NCBI GenBank assembly: GCA_934234275.1
Contig: CAKQHU010000062.1
Coordinates: 1-7,777 of the forward strand
From: an uncultured Phascolarctobacterium sp.
Lineage (GTDB): Bacteria; Bacillota; Negativicutes; Acidaminococcales; Acidaminococcaceae
Direction: 5' to 3'
Length of the DNA: 7,777 nucleotides
In this document: in pieces, positions 1 through 6,236 of the stretch
Position numbering within the stretch: the stretch's first letter is position 1
How the letters are laid out: each line of letters starts with the position of its first letter
Position numbers and translations under genes: made by a program
Notes under the pieces: model-generated
Told to the model about the DNA's origin: nothing
What the model saw: the letters and a program-made list of their open reading frames with translations, nothing else
The model's database searches: none

Positions 1-194
1 TAGGTACGGGGAATAAAGCCGTAGTTGGCAGGATAGTGAGTTGCGGTGTACAGGATGCGGTCCATTTTGAGCAGACCGGTTTCCTTGTCCAGCTCGTACT
101 TAACCTTGCAGCCTTTGGGGATTTCGATAACTGCAATAAAATCGTCAGGAGAGATACGTTTGGGGTCAATGTCATGCCAGATATTCATAGTCAT
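1..194 (-). CDS. ppa: Inorganic pyrophosphatase, family I (5' part only)
   Basis: This is the first 64 codons of a soluble inorganic pyrophosphatase, which hydrolyses pyrophosphate to two phosphates in the cytoplasm and pulls biosynthetic reactions forward. The gene runs off the left edge of the window. The translated N-terminus contains the family I hallmarks: an IEIPKG stretch (residues 23-28), KYELDKETG (32-40), LKMDR (42-46) and [10 protein letters not shown] (53-62). The last is the conserved Tyr/Pro/Asn/Tyr-Gly block before the catalytic acidic residues, which lie outside the window. Two ATGs occur two codons apart. The first (192-194) is chosen because GGAGG lies 10 nt before it, against 16 nt for the second. 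The gene follows the thi operon in the same direction but has its own promoter, so co-regulation with thiamine genes is not implied. Assignment is confident from the motif string. Confidence 0.93.
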   Translation of the reverse strand, partial: MTMNIWHDIDPKRISPDDFIAVIEIPKGCKVKYELDKETGLLKMDRILYTATHYPANYGFIPRT

Positions 195-260
195 TTCGTG
201 TTTGCCTCCTCTTATGCTTTGGGACAGAAATAAATATGTTGATTACAAATTCCTCTCTTA

Positions 261-289
261 ATCATAGATGTTATGGAGGCCAATGTCAA
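261..289 (-). promoter_or_regulatory. Sigma-A-type promoter of ppa
   Basis: Read on the minus strand, TTGACA (284-289) is followed after exactly 17 nt by TATGAT (261-266). The -35 is perfect and the -10 matches five of six consensus bases. Transcription would start near 254, giving a leader of about 60 nt before the pyrophosphatase start. It lies in the gap between the tenI-like stop and ppa, so ppa can be expressed independently of the thi operon. Confidence 0.8.
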
Positions 290-329
290 ATTTTGCAGGG
301 CGATTTTGCACAACTTTTACCAAACGTTA

Positions 330-908
330 TTACAGTTTCATATACGCGCTCATTACGCACGCTCCGCATGCTCCATTCGCTTGAAGTTCGGCGTGCTGCA
401 CAGCGTCGAAGCCTATGCCGCCGATGGCGTAAACCGGCAGGCTTACAGCACTGCAGACAGCCTGCAGAAAGCCAAGGCCGCGTGGCGCAAGGCCTGCCTT
501 ACACTGCGTAGTATATATGTGTCCGGCGATGAGTACAGTGGCACCAAGCGCTTGTGCTTCGATTGCTTCGTCTACGCTGTGAACTGATGTAGAAAGCCAT
601 GTGAAATGCGCACGCTCGTAAGTTGGCAGTTGGCGTAGCAGAGCAAGTGGCAGATGCAGTTTGCTTATGCCAAGCTCATGTGCAAGCTGCCAATCACTGT
701 GCAAAATAAGCGGTATGCCTGCAGCTTCGCAGCTTTGCTGTGCTTGCAGCGCGAGCTTGCGATAGGCTGCTTTGTCTAAAGATTTCGCACGCAGGATAAC
801 AGCCTGCGGACGCAGCTTCGTAAGCTTTGCCAAACGCTCTATTTGCTCAGCCAGCGGACGGGGACAGGTGGCGCTGTCCGTAACGGCAATCAGCGGCAGC
901 TCAGACAT
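330..908 (-). CDS. tenI: TenI-like thiazole tautomerase (ThiE/TenI superfamily)
   Basis: A 192-residue TIM-barrel protein of the ThiE/TenI superfamily. ThiE couples thiazole and pyrimidine phosphates; TenI aromatises the thiazole tautomer released by ThiG. Features seen: an N-terminal IAVTD strand (7-11), R40-A-K42, SVHSVDEA (108-115), GHIYTTQCKAGL (129-140) and a phosphate-binding AIGGI (161-165). The GH-x-x-x-T-x-CK-x-GL string with His130 matches the TenI form (GHVFETDCKKGL in Bacillus subtilis, as I recall it, where this His is catalytic). ThiE usually has GP-(V/I)-(F/Y)-x-T here. The region around 68-74 (ILHSDWQ) also lacks the IND-R element that binds pyrimidine diphosphate in ThiE. I therefore favour tautomerase over thiamine-phosphate synthase. 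The ATG lies inside the end of thiH: the two genes share 8 nt (901-908), which suggests translational coupling. It is the last gene of the operon. Confidence 0.8.
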   Translation of the reverse strand: MSELPLIAVTDSATCPRPLAEQIERLAKLTKLRPQAVILRAKSLDKAAYRKLALQAQQSCEAAGIPLILHSDWQLAHELGISKLHLPLALLRQLPTYERAHFTWLSTSVHSVDEAIEAQALGATVLIAGHIYTTQCKAGLAPRGLGFLQAVCSAVSLPVYAIGGIGFDAVQHAELQANGACGACVMSAYMKL

Positions 909-2118
909 AAACGTACTCCGACATTACCGGCTGCAGGCCGATTTTCAGCAGGGCATCGTAGATTTCCTGCAGGCTTCTGCTGTCATCAATCTCAAACTGC
1001 TCGTCACCAAGCTCCTGCTTTTTGCTGTGTGCACCGATGCCTGTATTGACACCGGCGGAAATCTTGTTGGCGGCAATGAGCATCAAATTGTCACGCACAC
1101 GCGCGCATTCACGGCTGGAAACGGTAATTGAAGCGAAGGGCATGAATAGGCGGTAGGCGCAGACAACCTGCAGCAGCTGGCGCTCGTGCACGTCCATCGG
1201 TTTAATCTTGTCATTGTTGATAATGGGGCGCAGGCGGGGGCAGGAGAAGGCTATTTCCGCATGCGGATATTTCTTTTGCAGCAGGTAGGCATGCAGGCCG
1301 GTAGCAAGGGCGTCGCGACGGAAGTCGTCTAGGCCGAGCAGAGCGGCGAAGCCGACGCCGCGCATTTTGCCGCGCAGGGCGCGCTCTTGTGCGTAAAAAC
1401 GGTAGGGGAAGACACGCTTATGGCCTGCCAGATGCAGCTGAGCGTATTTATCCTTGTTATATGTTTCCTGGAAAACAGTTACGTAATCCACGCCGCATTC
1501 ATGCAAATAAGCGTATTCATCGCTGTTGAGCGGATAAATTTCTACGCCTACAACCTTAAAGTATTGGCGTGCCTGCTTGCAGGCCTCGCCGATGTAATGT
1601 ACGTCGCTCATCTTGCGGCTTTCACCGGTAAGAATGAGGATTTCCTGCTGGCCGGTGGCAGCAATAGCCTGCATTTCGGCCGCAATCTGTTTACTGCTCA
1701 GGCAGGCGCGCTGAATTTTATTGTGACTGTTGAAGCCACAGTAGATGCAGTAATTTTCGCAGTAGTTGGCGATATACAGCGGCGTAAAAAAGGTGACGTT
1801 ATTGCCGAAGTAACGCTGGCGCTCGACCTGTGCAGCGCGGGCAATTTCCTCCAGAAGCGGCAGAGCGGCAGGCGAAAGCAGGGCAGCAAAGTCCTCGGGC
1901 GTACGCTCGCTGTGAGCGAGTGCCGCGCGTACGTCTGCTTCCGTATATTTGTTGTAATCGTAAACAGCGCGGGCAGTCTGCACCTTATCAAAAATATCGG
2001 AGTCGATAATTTCCATGCCTTCCTGATATTGCATCGGATCAGTCAGCTGTTTTTCGCTGAAGGCTGCTGCCTGCTCATCATAAATACTGTTGTTAAAAAA
2101 TTTATCTTCGTTCTTCAT
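901..2118 (-). CDS. thiH: 2-iminoacetate synthase ThiH (radical SAM tyrosine lyase)
   Basis: A 405-residue radical-SAM enzyme that cleaves tyrosine into p-cresol and dehydroglycine (2-iminoacetate), the glycine-derived part of the thiamine thiazole. It is the oxygen-sensitive alternative to the glycine oxidase ThiO. The cluster-binding CxxxCxxC motif is C120-ENY-C124-IY-C127, followed by GFN. Other family signatures are ILTGESRK (162-169), the VFQETYNKDKY block (215-225), RGVGFAALLGL (253-263) and FSCPRLRP (291-298). The extra C-terminal cysteine cluster expected in the related hydrogenase maturase HydG is absent, which together with context supports ThiH. The length is slightly above the roughly 377 residues of the E. 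coli enzyme. The ATG is preceded by GAGGTG about 5 nt away, and this site overlaps the thiG stop (gap 9 nt). The 3' end overlaps the tenI-like gene by 8 nt. Confidence 0.96.
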   Translation of the reverse strand: MKNEDKFFNNSIYDEQAAAFSEKQLTDPMQYQEGMEIIDSDIFDKVQTARAVYDYNKYTEADVRAALAHSERTPEDFAALLSPAALPLLEEIARAAQVERQRYFGNNVTFFTPLYIANYCENYCIYCGFNSHNKIQRACLSSKQIAAEMQAIAATGQQEILILTGESRKMSDVHYIGEACKQARQYFKVVGVEIYPLNSDEYAYLHECGVDYVTVFQETYNKDKYAQLHLAGHKRVFPYRFYAQERALRGKMRGVGFAALLGLDDFRRDALATGLHAYLLQKKYPHAEIAFSCPRLRPIINNDKIKPMDVHERQLLQVVCAYRLFMPFASITVSSRECARVRDNLMLIAANKISAGVNTGIGAHSKKQELGDEQFEIDDSRSLQEIYDALLKIGLQPVMSEYVYV

Positions 2119-2127
2119 GCTGGCACC

Positions 2128-2895
2128 TCAATCATGCAGAAAGCCTGTCAGCGGGGAGCTTGCGCTGGCAGTGTCGCGGACACTGCCGCAGCCTGCGAGA
2201 TAAGCCTTGCGGCCGGCGTTGATAGCATCGCGGAAGGCACTGGCCATAAGCGGCAGATTGCCGGCGCTGGCAATCGCGGTGTTCGTCATAATTGCCGCTG
2301 CACCCATTTCCATAGCTTCGCAGGCCTGTGAAGGCTTGCCGATGCCTGCGTCGACAATAATCGGCAGGTCGATTTCGTTGATTAAGATTTGGATAAAGTC
2401 CTTGGTGCAAAGGCCCTTGTTGCTGCCAATAGGTGCACCCAGCGGCATGATGCAGGCAGCACCGGCGTCACGCATATCACGGGCGCTCTGCAGGTCAGGA
2501 TACATATAGGGCATAACGATGAAGCCCTCTTTGGCAAGGATTTCTGTTGCCTTGAGGGTTTCATGGTTGTCGGGCAGCAGATATTTGCTGTCCTTAATTA
2601 CTTCGATTTTTACAAAGTCGGTGTGGCAAAGCTCGCGTGCAAGGCGGGCAATGCGCACTGCTTCTTCTGCATTACGCGCACCGCTGGTGTTGGGCAGCAA
2701 GGTGACGTTTTCCGGCACGTAATCAAGGATGTTGGCGAGAGCTCCGCTATTGGCGCGGCGCAGAGCAAGCGTAAGGATTTCTGCACCGGCCTGTTCTACG
2801 GCTGCCTTGATTAAGTCCAGCGAATATTTGCCGCTGCCTAAAATAAAACGGGAATGAAATTCGTGTCCACCTAAGGTCCATGTATCGTTTGTCAT
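2128..2895 (-). CDS. thiG: Thiazole synthase ThiG
   Basis: A 255-residue TIM-barrel enzyme that condenses 1-deoxy-D-xylulose 5-phosphate, dehydroglycine and the sulfur of ThiS thiocarboxylate into the thiazole phosphate of thiamine. The N-terminal GSGKY (20-24), the VKIEVIKD strand (95-102) and the [12 protein letters not shown] block (151-162) are typical. The Schiff-base lysine is K96 with E98 beside it, and D182 lies in IIVDAGIG (179-186); these numbers coincide with the catalytic positions known for Bacillus ThiG. The phosphate-binding MTNTAIA (203-209) is also present, so the enzyme looks intact. Start: the GGAGG ribosome site is embedded in the last codons of thiF, 9 nt before the ATG, and the two genes are 1 nt apart, so translation is very likely coupled. 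It partners physically with ThiS and functionally with ThiH. Confidence 0.97.
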   Translation of the reverse strand: MTNDTWTLGGHEFHSRFILGSGKYSLDLIKAAVEQAGAEILTLALRRANSGALANILDYVPENVTLLPNTSGARNAEEAVRIARLARELCHTDFVKIEVIKDSKYLLPDNHETLKATEILAKEGFIVMPYMYPDLQSARDMRDAGAACIMPLGAPIGSNKGLCTKDFIQILINEIDLPIIVDAGIGKPSQACEAMEMGAAAIMTNTAIASAGNLPLMASAFRDAINAGRKAYLAGCGSVRDTASASSPLTGFLHD

Positions 2896-2896
2896 G

Positions 2897-3526
2897 TTAA
2901 TTTTCCTCCAAGTCTAAAATAATGCGTGCGGCAAGCAGTGCCTGCTGCATGGCGCAGAGTGCGACGCGCGCGCCGCAGAGCGGTAAATCGTGAAAATCAC
3001 TGCTGCCGTCGCCGCAAAGATAAAGATTTTTTGTGATTTTTTTACTGGTGATTTCTTCAGCTTTGCCGAAGCCTGCAATACCGCTGCCGGCGATAACCTT
3101 TTTGTCGCTCCAGGTGCTCAAAACAGTGCTTACGAGCATAGCCTTGCTGGCAGCGTCATCAAGCGCTTCGCAGATAATATCGCAGTCACCTAAAAGTGCG
3201 GGGACATTTTCCTGATTTACCTTGACTACCTGTGAATGCAAAGCTGCGTAGGGGTTTATCTGGCGCAGATGCTTCACAAGGGCGTCAGCCTTGTATTGTC
3301 CTATATCGTCAAGAAAATAATATTGGCGGTTGAGATTGGAAAGCTCTACCTTGTCGAAATCATAAAGATAAAGCTGACCGATACCAAGACGCGTTAAGGC
3401 GACAGCGATATTGCTGCCAAGTCCGCCGAGGCCGACGACAGCAACGCGCGCGTTATGTAGAGCGTCAAGCTGCACCTTTGTCAGTCCTTTGCCAAGTGCG
3501 GCATTGATTTCCTCCTTGCTAATCAT
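2897..3526 (-). CDS. thiF: ThiS adenylyltransferase ThiF (short form)
   Basis: A 209-residue E1-like enzyme that adenylates the C-terminal glycine of the sulfur carrier ThiS, preparing it for thiolation. The ATP-binding glycine motif VVGLGGLGS lies at 30-38, followed by the [16 protein letters not shown] segment (56-71), whose Asp and Asn-x-x-Arg-Gln residues contact ATP in the ThiF/MoeB/UBA1 fold, then KADAL (79-83) and the EALDDA strand (130-135). It is shorter than E. coli ThiF (about 250 residues) and lacks the paired CxxC zinc ligands of that form, as in the family-2 ThiF proteins common in clostridia. Cysteines near the C-terminus (in YLCGD and [11 protein letters not shown]) could act in sulfur transfer, which is inference. 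The ATG directly abuts the thiS stop (TGA-ATG, no gap), and its ribosome site lies in the thiS diglycine codons. Confidence 0.94.
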   Translation of the reverse strand: MISKEEINAALGKGLTKVQLDALHNARVAVVGLGGLGSNIAVALTRLGIGQLYLYDFDKVELSNLNRQYYFLDDIGQYKADALVKHLRQINPYAALHSQVVKVNQENVPALLGDCDIICEALDDAASKAMLVSTVLSTWSDKKVIAGSGIAGFGKAEEITSKKITKNLYLCGDGSSDFHDLPLCGARVALCAMQQALLAARIILDLEEN

Positions 3527-3721
3527 TCAGCCACCTCCTACGAAGCTGACTATTTCCAATTTATCAGCGTCGGTAATAGTTGTACTGCCAAAGTCTGCCT
3601 GCTTGACGATATTGCCGTTAAGCTCGACGGCAACAAACGCAACGCGATAGCCGAGCTGCGTAAGCAGCTCGCTGAGAGCGGTGGGGCAGGCTAAGACCTT
3701 TTCTTCTCCGTTGATAAGCAT
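3527..3721 (-). CDS. thiS: Sulfur carrier protein ThiS
   Basis: A 64-residue beta-grasp sulfur carrier, ubiquitin-like in fold. Its C-terminal glycine is adenylated by ThiF and converted to a thiocarboxylate that donates sulfur to the thiazole made by ThiG. The sequence begins MLINGEE, has the conserved VAVELNGNIV (30-39) and DADKLEIVSFVGGG ending (51-64). The terminal Gly-Gly is complete, as needed for activation, and the length is typical (about 65). The start is set by AAAGGAG 6 nt upstream. It is the first gene of the operon and lies directly downstream of the leader terminator, so it sees regulation first. The stop abuts the thiF start. Confidence 0.95.
   Translation of the reverse strand: MLINGEEKVLACPTALSELLTQLGYRVAFVAVELNGNIVKQADFGSTTITDADKLEIVSFVGGG
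3532..3539 (-). promoter_or_regulatory. thiF ribosome-binding site inside the thiS diglycine codons
   Basis: The last sense codons of thiS read GTA GGA GGT GGC followed by TGA. The same bases give AGGAGGTG, a near-perfect anti-16S match, placed 7 nt before the thiF ATG. The codons for the catalytically essential C-terminal glycines therefore also serve as the Shine-Dalgarno of the partner enzyme. Confidence 0.8.
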
Positions 3722-3835
3722 GCTTTTCTCCTTTCGGGTAATAAAAAAAGCTCATGAAAAAGCTACACCCGTGGTGGTGTACCCCTTCATGAGCTAAATT
3801 TCAGACTCACTCTAAGCTTTGTTTATGAAGTTGTT
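3722..3835 (-). promoter_or_regulatory. thi operon leader with attenuator, not a recognisable TPP riboswitch
   Basis: About 114 nt separate the predicted transcription start (near 3835) from thiS. The leader holds a strong intrinsic terminator (3743-3795) that must be overcome for expression, so it is probably an attenuator. Alternative pairings are visible. CUUCAU near the 5' end (3825-3830) can pair with AUGAAG at 3785-3790, overlapping the first terminator arm. AAAGCU (3815-3820) can pair with the AGCUUU of the second arm. ACCCG just before the ribosome site (3735-3739) can pair with CGGGU in the central hairpin (3767-3771). A small hairpin UUAGA/UCUGA lies between. The conserved TPP-aptamer strings (CUGAGA, ACCUGAUC, GCGUAGGGA) are not found on this strand, so the sensor is unidentified. 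Confidence 0.6.
3743..3795 (-). terminator. Intrinsic terminator in the thi leader (attenuator)
   Basis: Read on the minus strand, AGCTCATGAA (3786-3795) pairs perfectly over 10 bp with TTCATGAGCT (3749-3758) and is followed by a run of T (TTTTTTATT). Nested inside is a second helix, TACACC (3776-3781) with GGTGTA (3764-3769), closing a 6-nt loop. The GGGG and CTTT stretches between the helices can add G-U and G-C pairs, giving a nearly continuous stem of about 20 bp. The T-run lies on the minus-strand side, so it acts on thi transcripts before thiS. Confidence 0.8.
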
Positions 3836-3841
3836 AGCATA

Positions 3842-3870
3842 AGTATAATGTTTTTGCCTGTAAGTGTCAA
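3842..3870 (-). promoter_or_regulatory. Sigma-A-type promoter of the thi operon
   Basis: On the minus strand TTGACA (3865-3870) is separated by 17 nt from TATACT (3842-3847): a perfect -35 and a five-of-six -10. Such a strong core promoter fits control by attenuation in the leader rather than by an activator. It faces away from the cupin promoter; the two -35 elements are 33 bp apart. Confidence 0.87.
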
Positions 3871-3903
3871 GGAGATAACCTGTATATGCTGTCAGAGAAA
3901 TAT

Positions 3904-3932
3904 TTGCCTGCAGCAAAAAATAGGCATATAAT
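3904..3932 (+). promoter_or_regulatory. Promoter of the cupin gene
   Basis: TTGCCT (3904-3909) and a perfect TATAAT (3927-3932) are separated by 17 nt. Transcription would begin near 3939, some 25 nt before the chosen cupin start. Upstream in-frame ATG codons at 3886 and 3931 lie before or within this promoter, which argues against them as the start. Confidence 0.72.
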
Positions 3933-3963
3933 GGAAGCAGTAAAAAAAGAGGGGGCTTTGCTT

Positions 3964-4311
3964 ATGAAAATAACAAACAGCAAAACAGATATTTGCGCCA
4001 ACCGCTTCGGTGGCAATGGTGACGTAATTATTGAACATTATCTTGACGAGAGTCTGCTTAATGACAGCGTAGTAATGTACGCCAAGGTAACTCTTAAACC
4101 GGGCTGCAGTCTTGGCTATCACATTCACGACGGCAACAGCGAAACTATCGTGGTGTTGCAGGGAACTGCCGAGTACAACGATAACGGCAAGGCAATGACG
4201 CTGCATGCGGGCGACAAGGTGCACTGTCCCAGCGGCGAAGGTCATGCTATCGGCAATCCGGCAGATGCTGTCGAGGATTTGCTGCTGCAGGCTCTGGTCA
4301 TCAAAAAATAA
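3964..4311 (+). CDS. Small single-domain cupin protein
   Basis: A 115-residue protein made almost entirely of one conserved cupin beta-barrel. Cupin motif 1, G(X)5HXH(X)4E(X)6G, is matched exactly at 47-67 with H53, H55 and E60. Motif 2, G(X)5PXG(X)2H(X)3N, is matched exactly at 83-98 with H94. These three His and one Glu form the usual metal site, so a metal-binding protein is expected; the ligand or reaction cannot be read from sequence. Small stand-alone cupins include sugar-phosphate isomerases, dioxygenases and ligand sensors. The frame is open back to 3886, but the ATG at 3964 is preferred: GAGGGGG lies 8 nt before it and the promoter overlaps the earlier ATGs. It is the only plus-strand gene, divergent from thiS and convergent with the HerA-like gene. 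A link to thiamine is suggested only by position. Confidence 0.87.
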   Translation: MKITNSKTDICANRFGGNGDVIIEHYLDESLLNDSVVMYAKVTLKPGCSLGYHIHDGNSETIVVLQGTAEYNDNGKAMTLHAGDKVHCPSGEGHAIGNPADAVEDLLLQALVIKK

Positions 4312-4336
4312 TTATAGCTTCTATGTCTAAACTAAA

Positions 4337-4380
4337 AGGACTGACGCCTTGGCTGTGCGTCAGTCCTGAATTTTTTTATT
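4337..4380 (+). terminator. Intrinsic terminator between converging genes
   Basis: AGGACTGACGC (4337-4347) pairs perfectly over 11 bp with GCGTCAGTCCT (4357-4367) around a 9-nt loop, followed by GAA and TTTTTTTATT on the plus strand. It ends cupin transcripts. On the minus strand the hairpin is followed by a weaker T-rich stretch (TTTTAGTTTAG), so it may also end the HerA-like transcript. The T-run overlaps the stop codon of the HerA-like gene (4376-4378). Confidence 0.85.
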
Positions 4381-5968
4381 TACCTTTGAAAAGACTTCCT
4401 AAAATACCGCGTACCAGCTTGCTGCCGATTTGGTTGCCTACTGTGCGGGTAGCGGAATTGACGGCGCTGTCAAATACCTTGTCCAACACGCTCTTGGTTT
4501 TGCGGCCGCTGCTTCTTTGTGCAGCACGTTCTGCTGCAATGCGTTCACGTTCCGCAGCTTTGGCGGCACGCTCCGCTTCCTTGGCCTGCTTGGCTTCTTC
4601 TTTTGCTCTCAGCGCTGCTTCCTTCGCTTCAGCTTCAGCCTTCGCTGCCGCTTCGGCTTCTGCATGTGCCTCTTCTGCCTTTTGTGTCAGCAGCTCGTAG
4701 GCGGATTCACGGTCAACAGCTTCTGCATATTTGCTGTAGAGCGGGCAGTCCTTGATCAGCTGCTGGCGTTTGGCATCATCACACACGCCAAGATAGCTGC
4801 GCGGCGGCATTACATAGGCACGCTGTACGATAGAAGGAATACCTTCGGGGTTCAGCATAGAAACGAGTACCTCGCCTGTACCAAGCTCACCTAAGGCAGC
4901 TTCTGCATCTAATGCAGGGTTTTCGCGGAAGGATTGCGCGGTAGCTTTAAGGCTCTTGCGTTCCTTGGGAGTGTAGGCGCGCAGTGCATGCTGCAGCTTG
5001 TTGCCCAACTGTGCCAGTACGCTTTCTGGTACGTCGGTAGGCTGTTGGGTGATAAAGTAAATACCGATGCCCTTGGAACGGATGAGGCGGACAATTTGCT
5101 CAATCTTATCCAAAAGAGATTGCGGTGCATCCTTAAAAATCAGATGAGCTTCGTCAAAGAAGAAGACCATCTTGGGTTTATCCAAATCGCCTGCTTCCGG
5201 CATCATTTCGTAGAGCTCGGAAAGCATCCACAGCAAGAAGGTGGAGTAGAGCAGAGGGCGTTGAAAAAGTTCGGTAGCGTGCAGCAGGTTGATAACACCG
5301 CGGCCGTCTTCTGCCGTAGCAAACCAGTCCTTGATATCAAGTGCCGGTTCACCGAAGAAAATATCCGCACCCTGGTCCTCCAGACGCAGTAAGGAGCGTT
5401 GGATGGCACCGATGCTGGCGGGAGTGATGTTGCCGTAGCTTGTTTTGAACTGGGCAGCATTGTCACCGACATATTGTACCATGCTGCGCAAATCCTTGAA
5501 ATCCAACAGCAGCAGGCCTTGGTCGTCTGCTACGCGGAAAACAATATTCATTACACCGCTTTGGGTTTCGTTCAGCTCCAGCAGACGGCTGAGCAGATCA
5601 GGGCCCATTTCCGAAACGGTTGCGCGCACGGGAATGCCTCCCTTGCCGTAAACATCCCAGAAGCGTACCGGATAACCGGCAAATTTCCATTCTGTTTCCA
5701 GCCCAAGCTTATTTCTTAAACGCTTGCGGAAGCCTTCGCTGTCCTCACCGGGCAGGCACATACCGGAAACGTCGCCCTTGATATCAGCCAGAAAAACAGG
5801 CACGCCCATTTCACTGAAGCTTTCTGCCAGCACCTTGAGCGTAACGGTTTTGCCTGTACCGGTAGCACCGGCAATCAGGCCGTGACGATTTGCCATTTTG
5901 GGATACATATAGATACCGCCCTTGTCATTTTGACAAAGCCAGATTTTGTGCAGTTTAGGGATATACAT
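4376..5968 (-). CDS. HerA-like P-loop ATPase (YjgR / DUF853 type)
   Basis: A 530-residue ATPase of the HerA/FtsK superfamily, resembling E. coli YjgR (HerA_C, formerly DUF853, about 500 residues). Walker A is GATGTGKT (34-41), an ADIKGD segment follows (61-66), Walker B is [11 protein letters not shown] (268-278) with D272/E273, and ITQQPTDVP (306-314) carries the sensor glutamines. R330 in [12 protein letters not shown] is a candidate arginine finger. The N-terminal HAS barrel of classical HerA is missing, as in YjgR. From about 428 to 487 the protein becomes an Ala/Glu/Lys-rich, probably coiled-coil stretch, then ends in a short glycine- and serine-containing tail (491-530). HerA proteins pump DNA with the nuclease NurA in archaea, and related ATPases occur in bacterial defence systems. 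The YjgR group has no settled role, and no nuclease or defence partner lies beside it here. AAGGAGG 8 nt upstream sets the start. Confidence 0.9.
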   Translation of the reverse strand: MYIPKLHKIWLCQNDKGGIYMYPKMANRHGLIAGATGTGKTVTLKVLAESFSEMGVPVFLADIKGDVSGMCLPGEDSEGFRKRLRNKLGLETEWKFAGYPVRFWDVYGKGGIPVRATVSEMGPDLLSRLLELNETQSGVMNIVFRVADDQGLLLLDFKDLRSMVQYVGDNAAQFKTSYGNITPASIGAIQRSLLRLEDQGADIFFGEPALDIKDWFATAEDGRGVINLLHATELFQRPLLYSTFLLWMLSELYEMMPEAGDLDKPKMVFFFDEAHLIFKDAPQSLLDKIEQIVRLIRSKGIGIYFITQQPTDVPESVLAQLGNKLQHALRAYTPKERKSLKATAQSFRENPALDAEAALGELGTGEVLVSMLNPEGIPSIVQRAYVMPPRSYLGVCDDAKRQQLIKDCPLYSKYAEAVDRESAYELLTQKAEEAHAEAEAAAKAEAEAKEAALRAKEEAKQAKEAERAAKAAERERIAAERAAQRSSGRKTKSVLDKVFDSAVNSATRTVGNQIGSKLVRGILGSLFKGK

Positions 5969-5996
5969 CTTGCATTCCTCCTTGCGGTATTATGAT

Positions 5997-6227
5997 TTAG
6001 TACGAACGCTTGCCCCACAGCGGATGAGTGCAGGGGCGCAGCGCAAGACGATGAACCTGCTGTGCCGCTTCTTCAAGAGGCAGGTCCTCGCGGCTGCCGC
6101 CGCGTTCCAGCACGCAAAGAGGCGCTTCGCTGCCAACCTCGCCGCCGGGCAGGTAAATATATTCTTCGTTATCATTATCGCCGAAAATAATTCCGGCGAG
6201 CAGTTTTTCTTGCGTAATTTTAGACAT
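5997..6227 (-). CDS. Small hypothetical protein (76 residues)
   Basis: I do not recognise this protein. It is 76 residues, soluble-looking, with no signal peptide or membrane segment. It starts MSKITQEKLLAGIIFGDND, is glycine- and acid-rich in the middle (LPGGEVGSEAP, LERGG) and ends with a basic tail (HPLWGKRSY). Evidence for a real gene: the ATG has TGAGGT about 7 nt upstream, overlapping the corA-like stop; the gap to that gene is 9 nt; it ends 28 nt before the HerA-like gene; and its codon choices (CTG, GGC, CGC, GAA) resemble those of the neighbours. A competing frame over the same region starts inside the corA-like gene and has no clear ribosome site, so I reject it. It is probably co-translated with the transporter. 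No function is proposed. Confidence 0.7.
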   Translation of the reverse strand: MSKITQEKLLAGIIFGDNDNEEYIYLPGGEVGSEAPLCVLERGGSREDLPLEEAAQQVHRLALRPCTHPLWGKRSY

Positions 6228-6236
6228 TTTCTAACC

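Noticed and set aside
430..1200. Recurrent CTGCAG hexamer as a possible uptake or recognition sequence
   Set aside because: Most copies fall in coding sequence where Leu-Gln (CTG CAG) or nearby codons are frequent; they have no fixed extended context.
1387..2331. Long plus-strand open frame of 314 codons opposite thiH and the end of thiG
   Set aside because: It lies antisense to two clearly recognisable enzymes, shows no family resemblance and has low-complexity translated sequence. It arises from the codon bias of the opposite strand.
3722..3835. TPP riboswitch upstream of thiS
   Set aside because: Expected by analogy, but none of the conserved aptamer strings is visible on the minus strand; only an attenuator-like structure is supported.
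3886..3963. N-terminal extension of the cupin from an upstream ATG
   Set aside because: The extension overlaps the TATAAT promoter, lacks a good ribosome site and adds residues outside the cupin fold; the ATG at 3964 has GAGGGGG upstream.
4570..4690. Tandem repeat in the Ala/Glu-rich part of the HerA-like gene
   Set aside because: The periodic GCT/TTC pattern reflects Ala, Glu and Lys codons of a coiled coil, not an exact DNA repeat.
4376..5968. HerA-based anti-phage defence module
   Set aside because: No nuclease, SIR2, NurA or other effector gene is adjacent. The neighbours are a CorA channel and a small unknown protein, and the protein fits the widespread YjgR group.
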